Assembly: GCF_026240945.1 (NCBI RefSeq)
Contig: NZ_JAPFPY010000043.1
Span: forward strand, 1-33,612
DNA: 33,612 bases
Direction of reading: 5' to 3'
Source: Mycolicibacterium sp. J2
Lineage (GTDB): Bacteria; Actinomycetota; Actinomycetes; Mycobacteriales; Mycobacteriaceae
Shown: positions 13,640 through 22,206 of the stretch, one piece after another
Numbering within the stretch: position 1 is the stretch's first letter
Layout of the letters: each line of letters starts with the position of its first letter
Position numbers and translations under genes: made by a program
Notes under the pieces: generated by a model
The model's database searches: none
What the model was told of the DNA's origin: nothing
What the model saw: the letters and a program-made list of their open reading frames with translations, nothing else

Positions 13640-15852
13640 GACATGTCCAGGTACTGCACGCGTTCGGTGTCGGTGAACTGCGCGGCCAGCACGTCCAGCC
13701 CCGGCCGGCGCGGATTGGCCTCGTAGGCGCTCTGGCAGAATTCACGGGCCTCTTCGATGAGGTGCCGGTGATCGGCCAGCGACAGGAAATGCAGGGTCAT
13801 CCGCCGGCCGGATTGGCTGTAGCCCAGCACATCCCCCTCCTTGCGCTCCTGCAGATCCAGATCGGCCAGCGCGAAACCGTCCAGGGTGCCGGCCACGGCT
13901 CGCAGCCGCTCGCCGGCCTTGCTCGACTCGTGGGTCCGCGACACCAGCAGGCACAGGCTGGGATGCTCGCCGCGGCCGATCCGACCCCGCAGCTGGTGCA
14001 ACTGACTGATCCCGAACCGCTCGGCATCCATCACCACCATGACGGTGGAGTTGGGCACGTCGACTCCGACCTCGATGACGGTGGTGCACACCAGCACATC
14101 GATCTCGCCCGCTCGGAAGGCGCTCATCACGGCGTCCTTCTCCTCGGCGGGCAGCCGGCCGTGCATCAGACCGAGCCGCAGGTCCGACAGCGGGCCGCCG
14201 CGCAGGAAGTCGAGCAGCTGCAGCACCGTGATGGGCGGCGGGCCCTGTTCGTTGGCCGATTTCTCGGTCTCGTCGATGCGGGAGGCCACCACATACGCCT
14301 GCCGGCCGGCGGCCACCTCTTCGCGGATCCGGGCCCACACCCGGTCCAGCCAGGCCGGTTTGTCCTTGGTGAACACGGCATTGGTGACGATGGGCTGACG
14401 GCCCCGCGGCAGTTCCCGCAGCGTCGAGGTCTCCAGGTCACCGAACACCGTCAGCGCGATGGTCCGCGGGATCGGGGTGGCCGTCATGACCAACAGGTGC
14501 GGCGTGATGCCGCCGGTTGCCTTGGCCCGCAACCTGTCCCGCTGCTCCACCCCGAACCGGTGCTGCTCGTCGACGACCACCAAGCCGAGCTGGTGGAATT
14601 CCACCGACTCCTGGATCAGCGCGTGCGTGCCGATGACGATACCCGCTGCGCCGGTGGCGATCTCGTCACGCACCTGACGCTTCTGTTGTGGCGACATCGA
14701 TCCGGTGAGCAGCGCCACCCGGGTGGCACCGTCGGGCGCACCGAGCTCCCCCGCGGTGGCCAGCGGGCCGAGCACCGACCGCACGGACCGGGCGTGCTGG
14801 GCGGCCAGCACCTCGGTGGGCGCCAACAGTGCGCACTGGAAACCGGCATCCACCATCTGCATCATGGCCAGCACCGAGACGATGGTCTTGCCGGAACCGA
14901 CCTCACCCTGCAGCATCCGGTTCATCGGCCGAGTACCCGCCAGGTCGGCGGAGATGACGTCGAGCACCTCCCGCTGCCCGGCGGTCAGCTCGAACGGCAG
15001 CTGCCGCAGCAGGGCCGCGGCCAGGCCGTCGTCGCGTCGCGGGGCGGCCGGGCCGGTCTCGCCCAGTTCGCTGTAGCGCCGCGACACCAGCGCCCATTGC
15101 AGGCCGACGGCTTCGTCGACCGCCAGCCGCTCCTGCGCCCGGGCCCGCTCCATCGAGTTCTGCGCCAGGTGAACAGCGCGCAAAGCCTGATCCTCGGAGA
15201 TCAGATTCCATTGCCGCACAACCTCTTCCGGAAGCACCTCGGGCACCGGGTCCAGCACGGCGAGCACCTGCCGCACACACCCGTACACGTCCCAGCTCTG
15301 CACCTTGGCCGTCGCCGGATAGATCGGGAAGAACTCCCGGTCGAAGGCGGCCAGCAGATCATCGGCGCCGGAGGTCTCGGCGATGGTCTTCAGCGATTTG
15401 GTACCGATGGTGCGGCCGCTCGGGGATTCGAGCACCAGGAACGCCGGATGGTCCAGTTGCACGGTCTGCCGGAAGAACTTGACCTCCCCCGACATCATCA
15501 GCCGAGTGCCCTTCACCAGATCCTTCATCAGATAGTCGGCGTTGAAGAAGGTGGCCGTCACCTCGGGTCTGCGGTTGCCTAGGGTGACCCGCAGGTACAT
15601 CCGCTGCCGCTTACCGGGTTGGCGGCGCATCGGTTTGGCCACCGTCTCGGTGATGACGTCGACCAGGGTGACGTGATCACCCTCCGCGAGTTCGAGGTCC
15701 TCACCCTCGCCGCTGACCGAGATGCCGTCGCTGTACTTGCGCGGGAAGTGCCGCAGCAGGTCGTTGACGGTCTGCAGACCGAACGCCTCCTCCAACTTGG
15801 CGGCGGCCTTCGCCCCCAGGACGTTGACCAAGCGATCTCCGAGCGCGACCAC
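13636..15852 (-). CDS. recG: ATP-dependent DNA helicase RecG
   Basis: A 738-aa superfamily 2 helicase that regresses stalled replication forks and processes Holliday junctions. The N-terminal wedge (OB-fold) domain is about 50-190; motif I GEVGSGKT is near 315; motif II DEQHRFGVEQR is near 427; TATPIPRTIALT lies downstream; motif VI QLRGRIGRGEH is near 622. The TRG motif region follows, with LLVSRTHESSKAGERL. Length matches mycobacterial RecG. It starts at GTG 15852, 2 nt after the stop of the DAK-domain gene, and overlaps the HNH gene by 4 nt, so the three form one transcription unit. Confidence 0.96.
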   Translation of the reverse strand: MVALGDRLVNVLGAKAAAKLEEAFGLQTVNDLLRHFPRKYSDGISVSGEGEDLELAEGDHVTLVDVITETVAKPMRRQPGKRQRMYLRVTLGNRRPEVTATFFNADYLMKDLVKGTRLMMSGEVKFFRQTVQLDHPAFLVLESPSGRTIGTKSLKTIAETSGADDLLAAFDREFFPIYPATAKVQSWDVYGCVRQVLAVLDPVPEVLPEEVVRQWNLISEDQALRAVHLAQNSMERARAQERLAVDEAVGLQWALVSRRYSELGETGPAAPRRDDGLAAALLRQLPFELTAGQREVLDVISADLAGTRPMNRMLQGEVGSGKTIVSVLAMMQMVDAGFQCALLAPTEVLAAQHARSVRSVLGPLATAGELGAPDGATRVALLTGSMSPQQKRQVRDEIATGAAGIVIGTHALIQESVEFHQLGLVVVDEQHRFGVEQRDRLRAKATGGITPHLLVMTATPIPRTIALTVFGDLETSTLRELPRGRQPIVTNAVFTKDKPAWLDRVWARIREEVAAGRQAYVVASRIDETEKSANEQGPPPITVLQLLDFLRGGPLSDLRLGLMHGRLPAEEKDAVMSAFRAGEIDVLVCTTVIEVGVDVPNSTVMVVMDAERFGISQLHQLRGRIGRGEHPSLCLLVSRTHESSKAGERLRAVAGTLDGFALADLDLQERKEGDVLGYSQSGRRMTLHFLSLADHRHLIEEAREFCQSAYEANPRRPGLDVLAAQFTDTERVQYLDMS

Positions 15853-15854
15853 GC

Positions 15855-17468
15855 CTATTCCACTCCGATCAGCAGTGCGTCCCCGTCATGGCCGGTGCGA
15901 TAACACGTCACCTCGATACCCAGATGCCGTTCGTGCACGTGTTTGCGGAGTTGGTCACCGACCGTGTCGTCGACACCCGCGGCCATCAGCACCGTCACCA
16001 GCTCACCGCCGGACGCCAACAGCAGATCCACCAAACCCGATGCGGCAGTGGCGATATCGTGCGCGACGATCAGTACCTCGTCACCGGTGATGCCCAGTCC
16101 GTCGCCCGCCTTGCATGCCCCCGCCCACGTCAGCGCCGACTCGGCGGCCACCCGCACCGACCCGTGCCGAGTGGCGGCGGCGGCCCGCGCCATGGTGTAG
16201 CCGTCGTCGACGGTCTGGCGGCCGGCGTCGTGCACCGCCAGCGCGGCCAGCCCCTGCACCATGGACGCCGCCGGGACCGGGACCACGTCGATACCCCATC
16301 CGGTCGCCGCGGTGCAGCCGGCGACCAGTTCCTCGGCGGCGATATAGCCGTTGGGCAGCAACATCACCTGCGCGGCATCCGCCTCGACCAGTGCCCGCAA
16401 CAACTGCTGGGCGGTGATCGGGGTGGCACCGGCCCGCAGCACGCGGGCGCCCTCACCGGCGAACAACTCCGCCGCTCCGTCGCCGTCGACCACCGCGAGC
16501 ACGGCACGGTCCCGGGTCCGGTGCGCGTGCGGGTGCGCCCCGGACAGCGCAGTGATCTGGATCCGGCTCAACGACCCGACCGACAGGCCCGCCTCGACGG
16601 CGCCGCCCGCATCGTCGGTGTGCACGTGTACCGAGAACCTCCCGGCGCCGGCGTCGCCGATGGCCACCGAATCACCGAGACCGTCCAGCAGCCTGCGCAA
16701 CCGTCCGGCGCCGTCCTGGCGGCAGTCGCTGAGCAGATACATGACCTCGAACTGCGGCGTGGCGGCGGTGGTCACCGTCTCGGCCTGACCGGCGGCCGGT
16801 TGGTAGCTCGGCCGCCGCGGCGCGGTACCGGTCAGGGTCGCCGTCATGGCGTCCAGCAGCACCAGCAGGCCACGCCCACCGGCGTCCACCACGCCGGCCT
16901 CGGCGAGCACGTCGAGTTGATCGGTGGTGCGGGCCAGGGCGGTCGCGGCTGCCTCGGCGGCCGAGCCGACCACCGTCACCAGGTCGGCGCCCGCGCCGGC
17001 CTGCTGTTCGGCGGCGCCGGCCGCGGCCTGCAGCACCGACACGATGGTGCCGGGCACCGCTTCCCCCACGGATGCTACGACCAGCCCCTCGGCGCGGCGC
17101 AGGGACTCGGCCAGCACCGGCCCGTCGATCTCGGCCAGGCCGCGCCCGGCGGTGACCTCGGCCAGCGCACGCAGGATCTGGGACAGGATCACCCCGGAAT
17201 TGCCGCGCGCACCGTGCAGGGCGCCTTCGGCGAGCGCGGCCGCTACGCCGGCCACCCCCGTTGCGGCGTCGTCACCGGCGCGGTCATCGGCCCACACCAC
17301 GGCCGAACGCATGGTGAACAGCATGTTGGTGCCGGTGTCGGAATCCGCCACCGGGAAGACGTTCAGGCGGTTGATCTCGTCGGTGTGGGTGATCAGGTGC
17401 CCGACGGCGTCGTGCGCCCAGCCGCGCAGGCCGGGAGCGTCGAGCCGAGCCCCCGAAATCTCGGACAC
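15855..17468 (-). CDS. DAK (DhaL/DhaK)-domain protein, fatty-acid-kinase A-like
   Basis: About 537 aa with the FakA/YloV architecture. An N-terminal DhaL-type nucleotide-binding domain has LNVFPVADSDTGTNML (about 36-51) and HGARGNSGVILSQILRA (about 90-106), followed by a middle domain and a C-terminal domain with VTVLMAAGVDD. In Firmicutes FakA phosphorylates fatty acids bound by FakB (DegV family); the actinobacterial substrate is not settled. GTG 17468 follows GAGGAG at 4 nt; GTG 17480 is an in-frame alternative giving 541 aa. It is divergent from rpmB and precedes recG by 2 nt, which matches the mycobacterial gene order. Confidence 0.85.
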   Translation of the reverse strand: MSEISGARLDAPGLRGWAHDAVGHLITHTDEINRLNVFPVADSDTGTNMLFTMRSAVVWADDRAGDDAATGVAGVAAALAEGALHGARGNSGVILSQILRALAEVTAGRGLAEIDGPVLAESLRRAEGLVVASVGEAVPGTIVSVLQAAAGAAEQQAGAGADLVTVVGSAAEAAATALARTTDQLDVLAEAGVVDAGGRGLLVLLDAMTATLTGTAPRRPSYQPAAGQAETVTTAATPQFEVMYLLSDCRQDGAGRLRRLLDGLGDSVAIGDAGAGRFSVHVHTDDAGGAVEAGLSVGSLSRIQITALSGAHPHAHRTRDRAVLAVVDGDGAAELFAGEGARVLRAGATPITAQQLLRALVEADAAQVMLLPNGYIAAEELVAGCTAATGWGIDVVPVPAASMVQGLAALAVHDAGRQTVDDGYTMARAAAATRHGSVRVAAESALTWAGACKAGDGLGITGDEVLIVAHDIATAASGLVDLLLASGGELVTVLMAAGVDDTVGDQLRKHVHERHLGIEVTCYRTGHDGDALLIGVE

Positions 17469-17557
17469 ATCACTCCTCACCTGACCGCACCGGACCGCGC
17501 CAGCCTAGCCACCGCGCCCGACAATCCGGTGCGCTGCTGCACAGGTTGTGGACCGTT

Positions 17558-17587
17558 TTGGTGATCCACCGACCCGGCCGGTATCCT
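17558..17587 (+). promoter_or_regulatory. Putative rpmB promoter
   Basis: TTGGTG (17558-17563) and TATCCT (17582-17587), separated by 18 nt, face rpmB 83 nt upstream of its ATG. This is a reasonable housekeeping sigma-factor promoter for a ribosomal protein gene. Assigned by eye only. The remainder of the 17481-17669 gap between the divergent DAK and rpmB genes shows no other feature. Confidence 0.4.
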
Positions 17588-17669
17588 GGTCAGGTTGTCG
17601 GGTCGGCTCGCGACGCCATTTGCGGCGCAGCATCCAGGCCCCCAAGTACTGATACGAGGAGTTCTAGGT

Positions 17670-17864
17670 ATGGCTGCCGTGTGCGATATCTGCGCAAAGG
17701 GCCCCGGCTTCGGCAAGTCGGTGTCGCACTCTCACCGCCGGACCAGCCGTCGCTGGGATCCGAACATCCAGACCGTGCGCGCCGTTGCCCGCCCCGGCGG
17801 CAACAAGCAGCGCCTCAACGTCTGCACCTCCTGCCTCAAGGCTGGCAAGGTCACCCGCGGCTGA
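17670..17864 (+). CDS. rpmB: 50S ribosomal protein L28, zinc-binding (C+) form
   Basis: A 64-aa L28. It starts MAAVCDICAKGPGFG, continues SVSHSHRRTSRRWDPNIQ and ends CTSCLKAGKVTRG. The two Cys pairs (C5, C8 and C52, C55 region) form a zinc ribbon, so this is the C+ paralogue used in zinc-replete cells. Mycobacteria also keep a cysteine-free copy under Zur control elsewhere. GAGGA lies 10 nt before ATG 17670. It is divergent from the DAK gene and convergent with ung, with a terminator between. Confidence 0.97.
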   Translation: MAAVCDICAKGPGFGKSVSHSHRRTSRRWDPNIQTVRAVARPGGNKQRLNVCTSCLKAGKVTRG

Positions 17865-17886
17865 TCTCCAGCCGCACGTCGTGCCG

Positions 17887-17918
17887 ATAGGCCGGTGGAC
17901 TTCGGTCCCCCGGCCTAT
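17887..17918. terminator. Bidirectional hairpin between rpmB and ung
   Basis: Perfect 9-bp arms ATAGGCCGG (17887-17895) and CCGGCCTAT (17910-17918) enclose a second stem GGAC/GTCC capped by a TTCG tetraloop (17901-17904), with one mismatch between the stems. A short T run follows on the plus strand. It lies in the 59-nt gap between the convergent genes and can serve both. Confidence 0.85.
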
Positions 17919-17923
17919 TTGTG

Positions 17924-18607
17924 TTACGGCAGCAGCCAGTCGATCGGCTCCGCCCCCATCTTCTCCAGCAGTTCGTTGGTCCGGCTGAACGGCCGCGACC
18001 CGAAGAATCCGCGCGACGCCGACAACGGCGACGGGTGCACCGACTCGATCACCGCACAGCCACCCTCGGCAAGCATCGGCTTGAGGGTGGCCGCATCGCG
18101 CCCCCACAACACCGCCACCAACGGCTGCGGTCGGGCCACCAACGCCCGGATCGCCCGCTCGGTGACCGCTTCCCAGCCCTTGCCGCGGTGTGAGGCCGGG
18201 CTGCCCGGGCGCACCGTCAGCACCCTGTTCAGCAGCATCACCCCCCGCTGCGCCCACGGCGTCAGGTCACCGGTCGCCGGCACGGGGTAACCCAGATCCG
18301 TGCTGTACTCGTTGAAGATGTTGGCCAGGCTGCGCGGCACCGGCCGGACATCGGGCGCCACCGAAAAGCTCAACCCGACGGCATGCCCCGGCGTCGGGTA
18401 GGGGTCCTGGCCCACGATCAGCACCCGCACCTCCTCGAACGGGAACGTGAAGGCCCGCAACACGTTCTCGCCGGCCGGCAGGTAGCGGTGCCCAGCCGCC
18501 AGCTCCTCGCGTAGGAACTCGCCCAACTGCGCGACCTGGGGGGCCACCGGCTCGAGCGCACGCGCCCAGCCCGGCTCGACGAGTTCAGTCAGAGAGCGTG
18601 GTGTCAC
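17924..18607 (-). CDS. ung: Uracil-DNA glycosylase (family 1)
   Basis: A 227-aa enzyme, the same length as the M. tuberculosis Ung I recall. It excises uracil from DNA at the start of base excision repair. The catalytic Asp68 is in VGQDPYPTPGHAVGLSFS, and the DNA-intercalation loop HPSPLSASRGF with the catalytic His lies near 195. GTG 18607 is chosen because it aligns with the start of homologues (TPRSLTELVEPGW); a longer frame adds nine unlikely residues. It starts 27 nt after thiL and is probably co-transcribed with it. Confidence 0.96.
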   Translation of the reverse strand: MTPRSLTELVEPGWARALEPVAPQVAQLGEFLREELAAGHRYLPAGENVLRAFTFPFEEVRVLIVGQDPYPTPGHAVGLSFSVAPDVRPVPRSLANIFNEYSTDLGYPVPATGDLTPWAQRGVMLLNRVLTVRPGSPASHRGKGWEAVTERAIRALVARPQPLVAVLWGRDAATLKPMLAEGGCAVIESVHPSPLSASRGFFGSRPFSRTNELLEKMGAEPIDWLLP

Positions 18608-18634
18608 GAGCGCCAAAACTAGCGTGTCCGACAC

Positions 18635-19585
18635 TCAGAACGACTGCCAGCCCGCGCTTCCCTGCCACGGCCGACCGTCCAGAAGCACACCCGCCGGCCC
18701 GTCGAGCACCCGCCCGATGGTGCGCCAGCCCGGCGGTGGCGCGCCGGCGAAGGTCGCCACCAGGGCGTGGTCCTCACCCCCGCCCAACACCCAATCCCAG
18801 GCATCGGCACCGACGGTGGCTGCCACCGGCGCCAGCACGGCATGGTCGGGGCGCATCAACTCGGCCGACAGGTCGATCAGCACCCCGGACGCCGTGGCGA
18901 TATGACCGAGGTCGGCCGCCAGCCCGTCGGACACGTCGGTCATCGAACTGGCCCCGGCGCAGGCCGCGACGGGACCCTGCCCGTACGGCGGGGTGGGCAC
19001 CAGGTGCCGCCGCCGAAGGTCGTCGTGATCACGAATTCCGTTGACCCACAGCGCATATCCAGCAGCTGAGCGACCCAACTCGCCTGCCACAGCCACGATG
19101 TCGCCGGCGCGTGCGGTATCCCGGCGGACGGGTTCGCGGCCACCGAGGTCACCGAGCACGGTCACCGAGATCACCCAGAGCGGCGCGCTGACCAGATCGC
19201 CGCCGACGATCCCGGCGCCGAATAGTGCCGCCTCCGTCCACATCCCGTCGCTCAGCGCGACGGCGGCGGCCGTCGGCGTGTCCTTGGGCGCCCCGAAAGC
19301 CACCACGAATGCCGTCGCCGTCGCACCCATCGCCTCGATATCGGCGGCGTTCTGCGCGATCGCCTTGCGGCCGATGTCGTGCGGACTGGACCAGTCCAGC
19401 CGAAAATGTCGATCCTGCACCAGCATGTCGCTGGACACCGCCGTCCGCCCGTCGGGGGCGCGGACGACAGCGGCGTCGTCACCGGGACCGAGCACGACCG
19501 CGGGTGGCTGCACCCGCCCCGCGGTGATCCGGTCGATGACGGTGAATTCGCCGAGCTGAGCGAGCGTGGGCTCACTGTCCGTCAT
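18635..19585 (-). CDS. thiL: Thiamine-monophosphate kinase
   Basis: A 316-aa ATP-dependent kinase that makes thiamine diphosphate, of the AIR synthase/PurM fold. Motifs include VLGPGDDAAVV (about 31-41, metal and ATP binding), SSDMLVQDRHF, the Asp-rich NAADIEAMGA (about 79-88), GGDLVSAP (about 123-130), MTDVSDGLAADLGHIA (about 214-229) and GGGEDHALVATF. ATG 19585 follows AGGTGAG directly; longer extensions have no support. It is divergent from the Lrp-type gene and followed by ung, the usual mycobacterial order. Confidence 0.95.
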   Translation of the reverse strand: MTDSEPTLAQLGEFTVIDRITAGRVQPPAVVLGPGDDAAVVRAPDGRTAVSSDMLVQDRHFRLDWSSPHDIGRKAIAQNAADIEAMGATATAFVVAFGAPKDTPTAAAVALSDGMWTEAALFGAGIVGGDLVSAPLWVISVTVLGDLGGREPVRRDTARAGDIVAVAGELGRSAAGYALWVNGIRDHDDLRRRHLVPTPPYGQGPVAACAGASSMTDVSDGLAADLGHIATASGVLIDLSAELMRPDHAVLAPVAATVGADAWDWVLGGGEDHALVATFAGAPPPGWRTIGRVLDGPAGVLLDGRPWQGSAGWQSF

Positions 19586-19678
19586 CTCACCTGCCTCCAC
19601 CTCGAACAGTCGCGCGACCTGCGGTACGTTTGGGCCCTGCGGCGCCGAGTCTATGTAGTGGAACGGAGGGCACACCCG

Positions 19679-19921
19679 GTGGTGGAGGCTTTCATGCTGA
19701 TTCAAACCGAGGTGGGCCGCGCCGAGGTCGTTGCCAAGCAACTGGCCGGGCTGCCCGGGGTGCGCTCGGCCGAATACGTGACCGGTCCGTACGACGTGGT
19801 CGCCCGGATCGGCGCGGACTCCCTGACCGACCTGCACGACACCGTCGCCGCCGGCGTCCGCCAGGTCCCCGGGATCACCCGCACGCTGACCTGTCTGATC
19901 GCCGACGGGATCGCCCCATAG
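19679..19921 (+). CDS. Stand-alone Lrp/AsnC ligand-binding (RAM) domain protein
   Basis: An 80-aa protein consisting only of the alpha-beta sandwich that Lrp/AsnC regulators use for ligand binding and oligomerisation: VEAFMLIQTEVGRAEVV, then GVRSAEYVTGPYDVVARIG and PGITRTLTCLI. There is no helix-turn-helix, so it cannot bind DNA alone; it may sense an amino acid or modulate a full-length partner. GTG 19679 is chosen because GGAGGG (19665-19670) stands 8 nt upstream; GTG 19682 and ATG 19694 are alternatives. Its stop is 10 nt before the DUF3515 gene. Confidence 0.8.
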   Translation: MVEAFMLIQTEVGRAEVVAKQLAGLPGVRSAEYVTGPYDVVARIGADSLTDLHDTVAAGVRQVPGITRTLTCLIADGIAP

Positions 19922-19931
19922 AGTTGCGCAG

Positions 19932-20477
19932 GTGCCCGAGTCCGATATTCACGACGGTCCGCCACGGGGCCTGATCATCGCGGCCGCCGGTGTTGCGCTG
20001 GCCGCGGTGATCGTCTTGCTGACCCTGGCCGCGATCCGGCAGAACGATCCGGCGCCGCGCCCGGTCGCCATCGCCGGGGCGCCCGCCCCGGCCGCGGACA
20101 GCCCGCAGTGTGCGGCGTTGCTGGCCAGCCTGCCCGATCAGCTCGGTGACTACCGCCGTGCGGTGGCTGCCGAGCCGGTGCCTGCCGGTGCCGCGGCGTG
20201 GCAGCCCAGCGATCCGACCGCCGATCCGGTGATCTTGCGCTGCGGGTTGGACCGACCCGGCGGTTTCGTGGTCGGGGCACCCCTGCAGGTGGTCGACGAG
20301 GTGAGTTGGTTCGAGGTCAAAGGCGACGGTGCGAGCACCTGGTTCGCCGTCGACCGGGGCATCTACGTGGCCCTCACGCTGCCGCAAGGGTCGGGGCCCA
20401 GCCCGATTCAGGTGATGTCGCGCACGATCGCGCAGGTGATGCCGGCCCAACCCCTCTCGCCCGGCCCCCCGGCCTGA
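19932..20477 (+). CDS. DUF3515 membrane-anchored protein
   Basis: A 181-aa mycobacterial/actinobacterial protein of unknown function. It has one N-terminal membrane helix (about 14-35), then an extracytoplasmic domain. It begins SPQCAALLASLPDQLG (about 57-72), contains VILRCGLDRPGGF (about 100-112) with the second conserved Cys, and ends SPIQVMSRTIAQVMP. The two cysteines probably form a disulfide. It equals the length of the corresponding M. tuberculosis protein (Rv2980) as I remember it. GTG 19932 is taken as start, although the upstream GCGCAG is a weak binding site. It follows the RAM-domain gene closely and points the same way. Confidence 0.8.
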   Translation: MPESDIHDGPPRGLIIAAAGVALAAVIVLLTLAAIRQNDPAPRPVAIAGAPAPAADSPQCAALLASLPDQLGDYRRAVAAEPVPAGAAAWQPSDPTADPVILRCGLDRPGGFVVGAPLQVVDEVSWFEVKGDGASTWFAVDRGIYVALTLPQGSGPSPIQVMSRTIAQVMPAQPLSPGPPA

Positions 20478-20535
20478 GGCCCCGACCTGAGCGGTGGCTG
20501 TACCCAGGCCGCCTTCCTGAGGCACTATAGGAGGG

Positions 20536-21066
20536 ATGCGACTCAGCAAACTCACGGCCGCCGCTGCGGGAACCGCCGCCGTCGCCGCCGCCGTCTTGAT
20601 GCAACCGTTCACCGGCGACGGCCAGCTGCCCCACGCCACCGACGCGGTGGTGTTGATGTCGGGCACGCCCACCGCGCCGTCGCCCGGTGTGGTCGCCGCC
20701 AAGGGCGCCGCGGCCGCCCGCTGGCAGAGCACCACCCAAAGCGCGCTGAAGCGACTGAACATCGCGCTGGCCGACTTCCAGACCGCGATGGACGCCCAGA
20801 ATGTCCCGAATATGCGTGACGCATGTGGCCGGATCGGCAGTGTCGGGCATTCGATCGAGAAGACGTTGCCGGCGCCGGTGGAGGATGTGACGGCGCCGAT
20901 GAGTTCGGCGGCAGCCAGTTTCATCGAGGTCGGAACGCACTGCGATGACATCACCCCGGACGGCGATCGTGGCGCGTTGAACACCCTGGTGTCCGCCATC
21001 CAGTCCGGGATGGGCGATATCCGCACCGCCCAGGCCGCGCTTGCCGCGGCCAGCCCGAAGAACTAG
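20536..21066 (+). CDS. Secreted alpha-helical protein, unknown function
   Basis: A 176-aa protein with a signal peptide (about 1-25, Ala-rich, no lipobox Cys). The mature part is mostly helical with two cysteines, in MRDACGRIG (about 99) and VGTHCDDITPD (about 136), likely a disulfide. I do not recognise a named family; similar small exported helical proteins exist in mycobacteria. AGGAGG (20529-20534) lies only one nt before ATG 20536, unusually close, and a TATAGG overlaps it, so initiation may be atypical. Its stop shares four bases with the stop of the convergent ddl gene. Confidence 0.7.
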   Translation: MRLSKLTAAAAGTAAVAAAVLMQPFTGDGQLPHATDAVVLMSGTPTAPSPGVVAAKGAAAARWQSTTQSALKRLNIALADFQTAMDAQNVPNMRDACGRIGSVGHSIEKTLPAPVEDVTAPMSSAAASFIEVGTHCDDITPDGDRGALNTLVSAIQSGMGDIRTAQAALAAASPKN

Positions 21067-22166
21067 CGCAGGCCGGTGCCGCGGGCGATGGCCGTGTCCA
21101 CCATCGTCGCCAGCAAGGTGGGATAGTCCACGCCGCTGGCCGCCCACATCCTCGGGTACATCGAGATGGTGGTGAATCCCGGCATGGTGTTGATCTCGTT
21201 GATCACCGGACCGTCGTCGGTGAGAAAGAAGTCCACTCGGGCCAGACCCTGGCAATCGATGGCGCGGAACGCCCGGACCGAGAGCTGCCGAATCTCCTCG
21301 GCGACGGTGTCGTCGACCTTGGCGGGCACGTCCAGCTCGGCGGCGTCCTCCAGGTACTTGGTCGCGAAATCGTAGAAGCCGTCGTCGCGGCCCCGCACAC
21401 CGGCGACCCGGATCTCGCCGACAGTGCTGGCCTCGACGCGGCCGTCGGGAAACTCCAAGACGCCGCATTCCAGCTCACGGCCCAGCACCGCCGCTTCGAC
21501 GATCACCTTGGGGTCGTGCTTGCGGGCCTGCTCGATGGCGGCCGGCAACTGATCCCATGCCGTCACCCGGCTGACGCCGATCGACGATCCCCCGCGGGCC
21601 GGTTTGACGAAGACCGGCAGGCCGAGGCGCTCCCGGTCTTCCAGCTGCACCGTCGTGTGGTGGGCGCGTAGCACCACCTGGTCACCGATCGGCAGTCCCT
21701 CGGCGGCGAGCAGCTTCTTGGTGAACTCCTTGTCCATGCCCGCGGCGCTGGCCAACACCCCGGCGCCGACATAGGGCACGCCGGCCAGCTCGAGCAGGCC
21801 TTGGATGGTGCCGTCCTCCCCGTACGGCCCGTGCAGCACCGGGAACACCACGTCGACGGTGGCCAGCATCTCCCCGGCGGCCTCGCCGAGCGCGAGCAGC
21901 TGACCGCTGCGATGCGGATCGGCGGGCAAGGCCAGCGCAGTCCCGGAGGCACCGGTCACCTCGGGCAGCCGGCCGTCGGTGATGGCCAGCGTGTCCGGGC
22001 GCCCATCGGTGAGCACCCAGGAGCCTCCGGGTGTGATGCCCACGGCGACCACCTCGAACCGCTCCGGATCGAGATTGCGCAGGATGCTGCCTGCCGAAAC
22101 ACACGAAATCGCGTGCTCAGAGCTGCGTCCGCCGTAGACGACGGCGACGCGGATACGGGCACTCAC
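21063..22166 (-). CDS. ddl: D-alanine--D-alanine ligase
   Basis: A 367-aa ATP-grasp ligase that forms the D-Ala-D-Ala end of peptidoglycan precursors; it is the target of D-cycloserine. It opens IRVAVVYGGRSSEHAISCVSAG, then has VFPVLHGPYGEDGTIQG (about 110-126), the flexible loop KPARGGSSIGVSRV (about 188-201), and the metal and D-Ala site VINEINTMPGFTTISMYP (about 322-339). GTG 22166 is the only good start, although the upstream binding site is weak. It is convergent with the secreted-protein gene, overlapping 4 nt, and lies 40 nt downstream of the PLP enzyme. Confidence 0.96.
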   Translation of the reverse strand: MSARIRVAVVYGGRSSEHAISCVSAGSILRNLDPERFEVVAVGITPGGSWVLTDGRPDTLAITDGRLPEVTGASGTALALPADPHRSGQLLALGEAAGEMLATVDVVFPVLHGPYGEDGTIQGLLELAGVPYVGAGVLASAAGMDKEFTKKLLAAEGLPIGDQVVLRAHHTTVQLEDRERLGLPVFVKPARGGSSIGVSRVTAWDQLPAAIEQARKHDPKVIVEAAVLGRELECGVLEFPDGRVEASTVGEIRVAGVRGRDDGFYDFATKYLEDAAELDVPAKVDDTVAEEIRQLSVRAFRAIDCQGLARVDFFLTDDGPVINEINTMPGFTTISMYPRMWAASGVDYPTLLATMVDTAIARGTGLR

Positions 22167-22206
22167 AAACAGGAGACGTTACCGGCTGACGCCGGAGCGG
22201 GGTGGC

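Noticed and set aside
13762..15582. A 606-codon plus-strand frame opposite recG
   Set aside because: Antisense shadow of recG; the product is rich in His, Gln, Gly and Arg with no recognisable motif.
15888..17564. A 558-codon plus-strand frame opposite the DAK-domain gene
   Set aside because: Antisense shadow of a clear DAK-domain gene; no ribosome site and biased composition.
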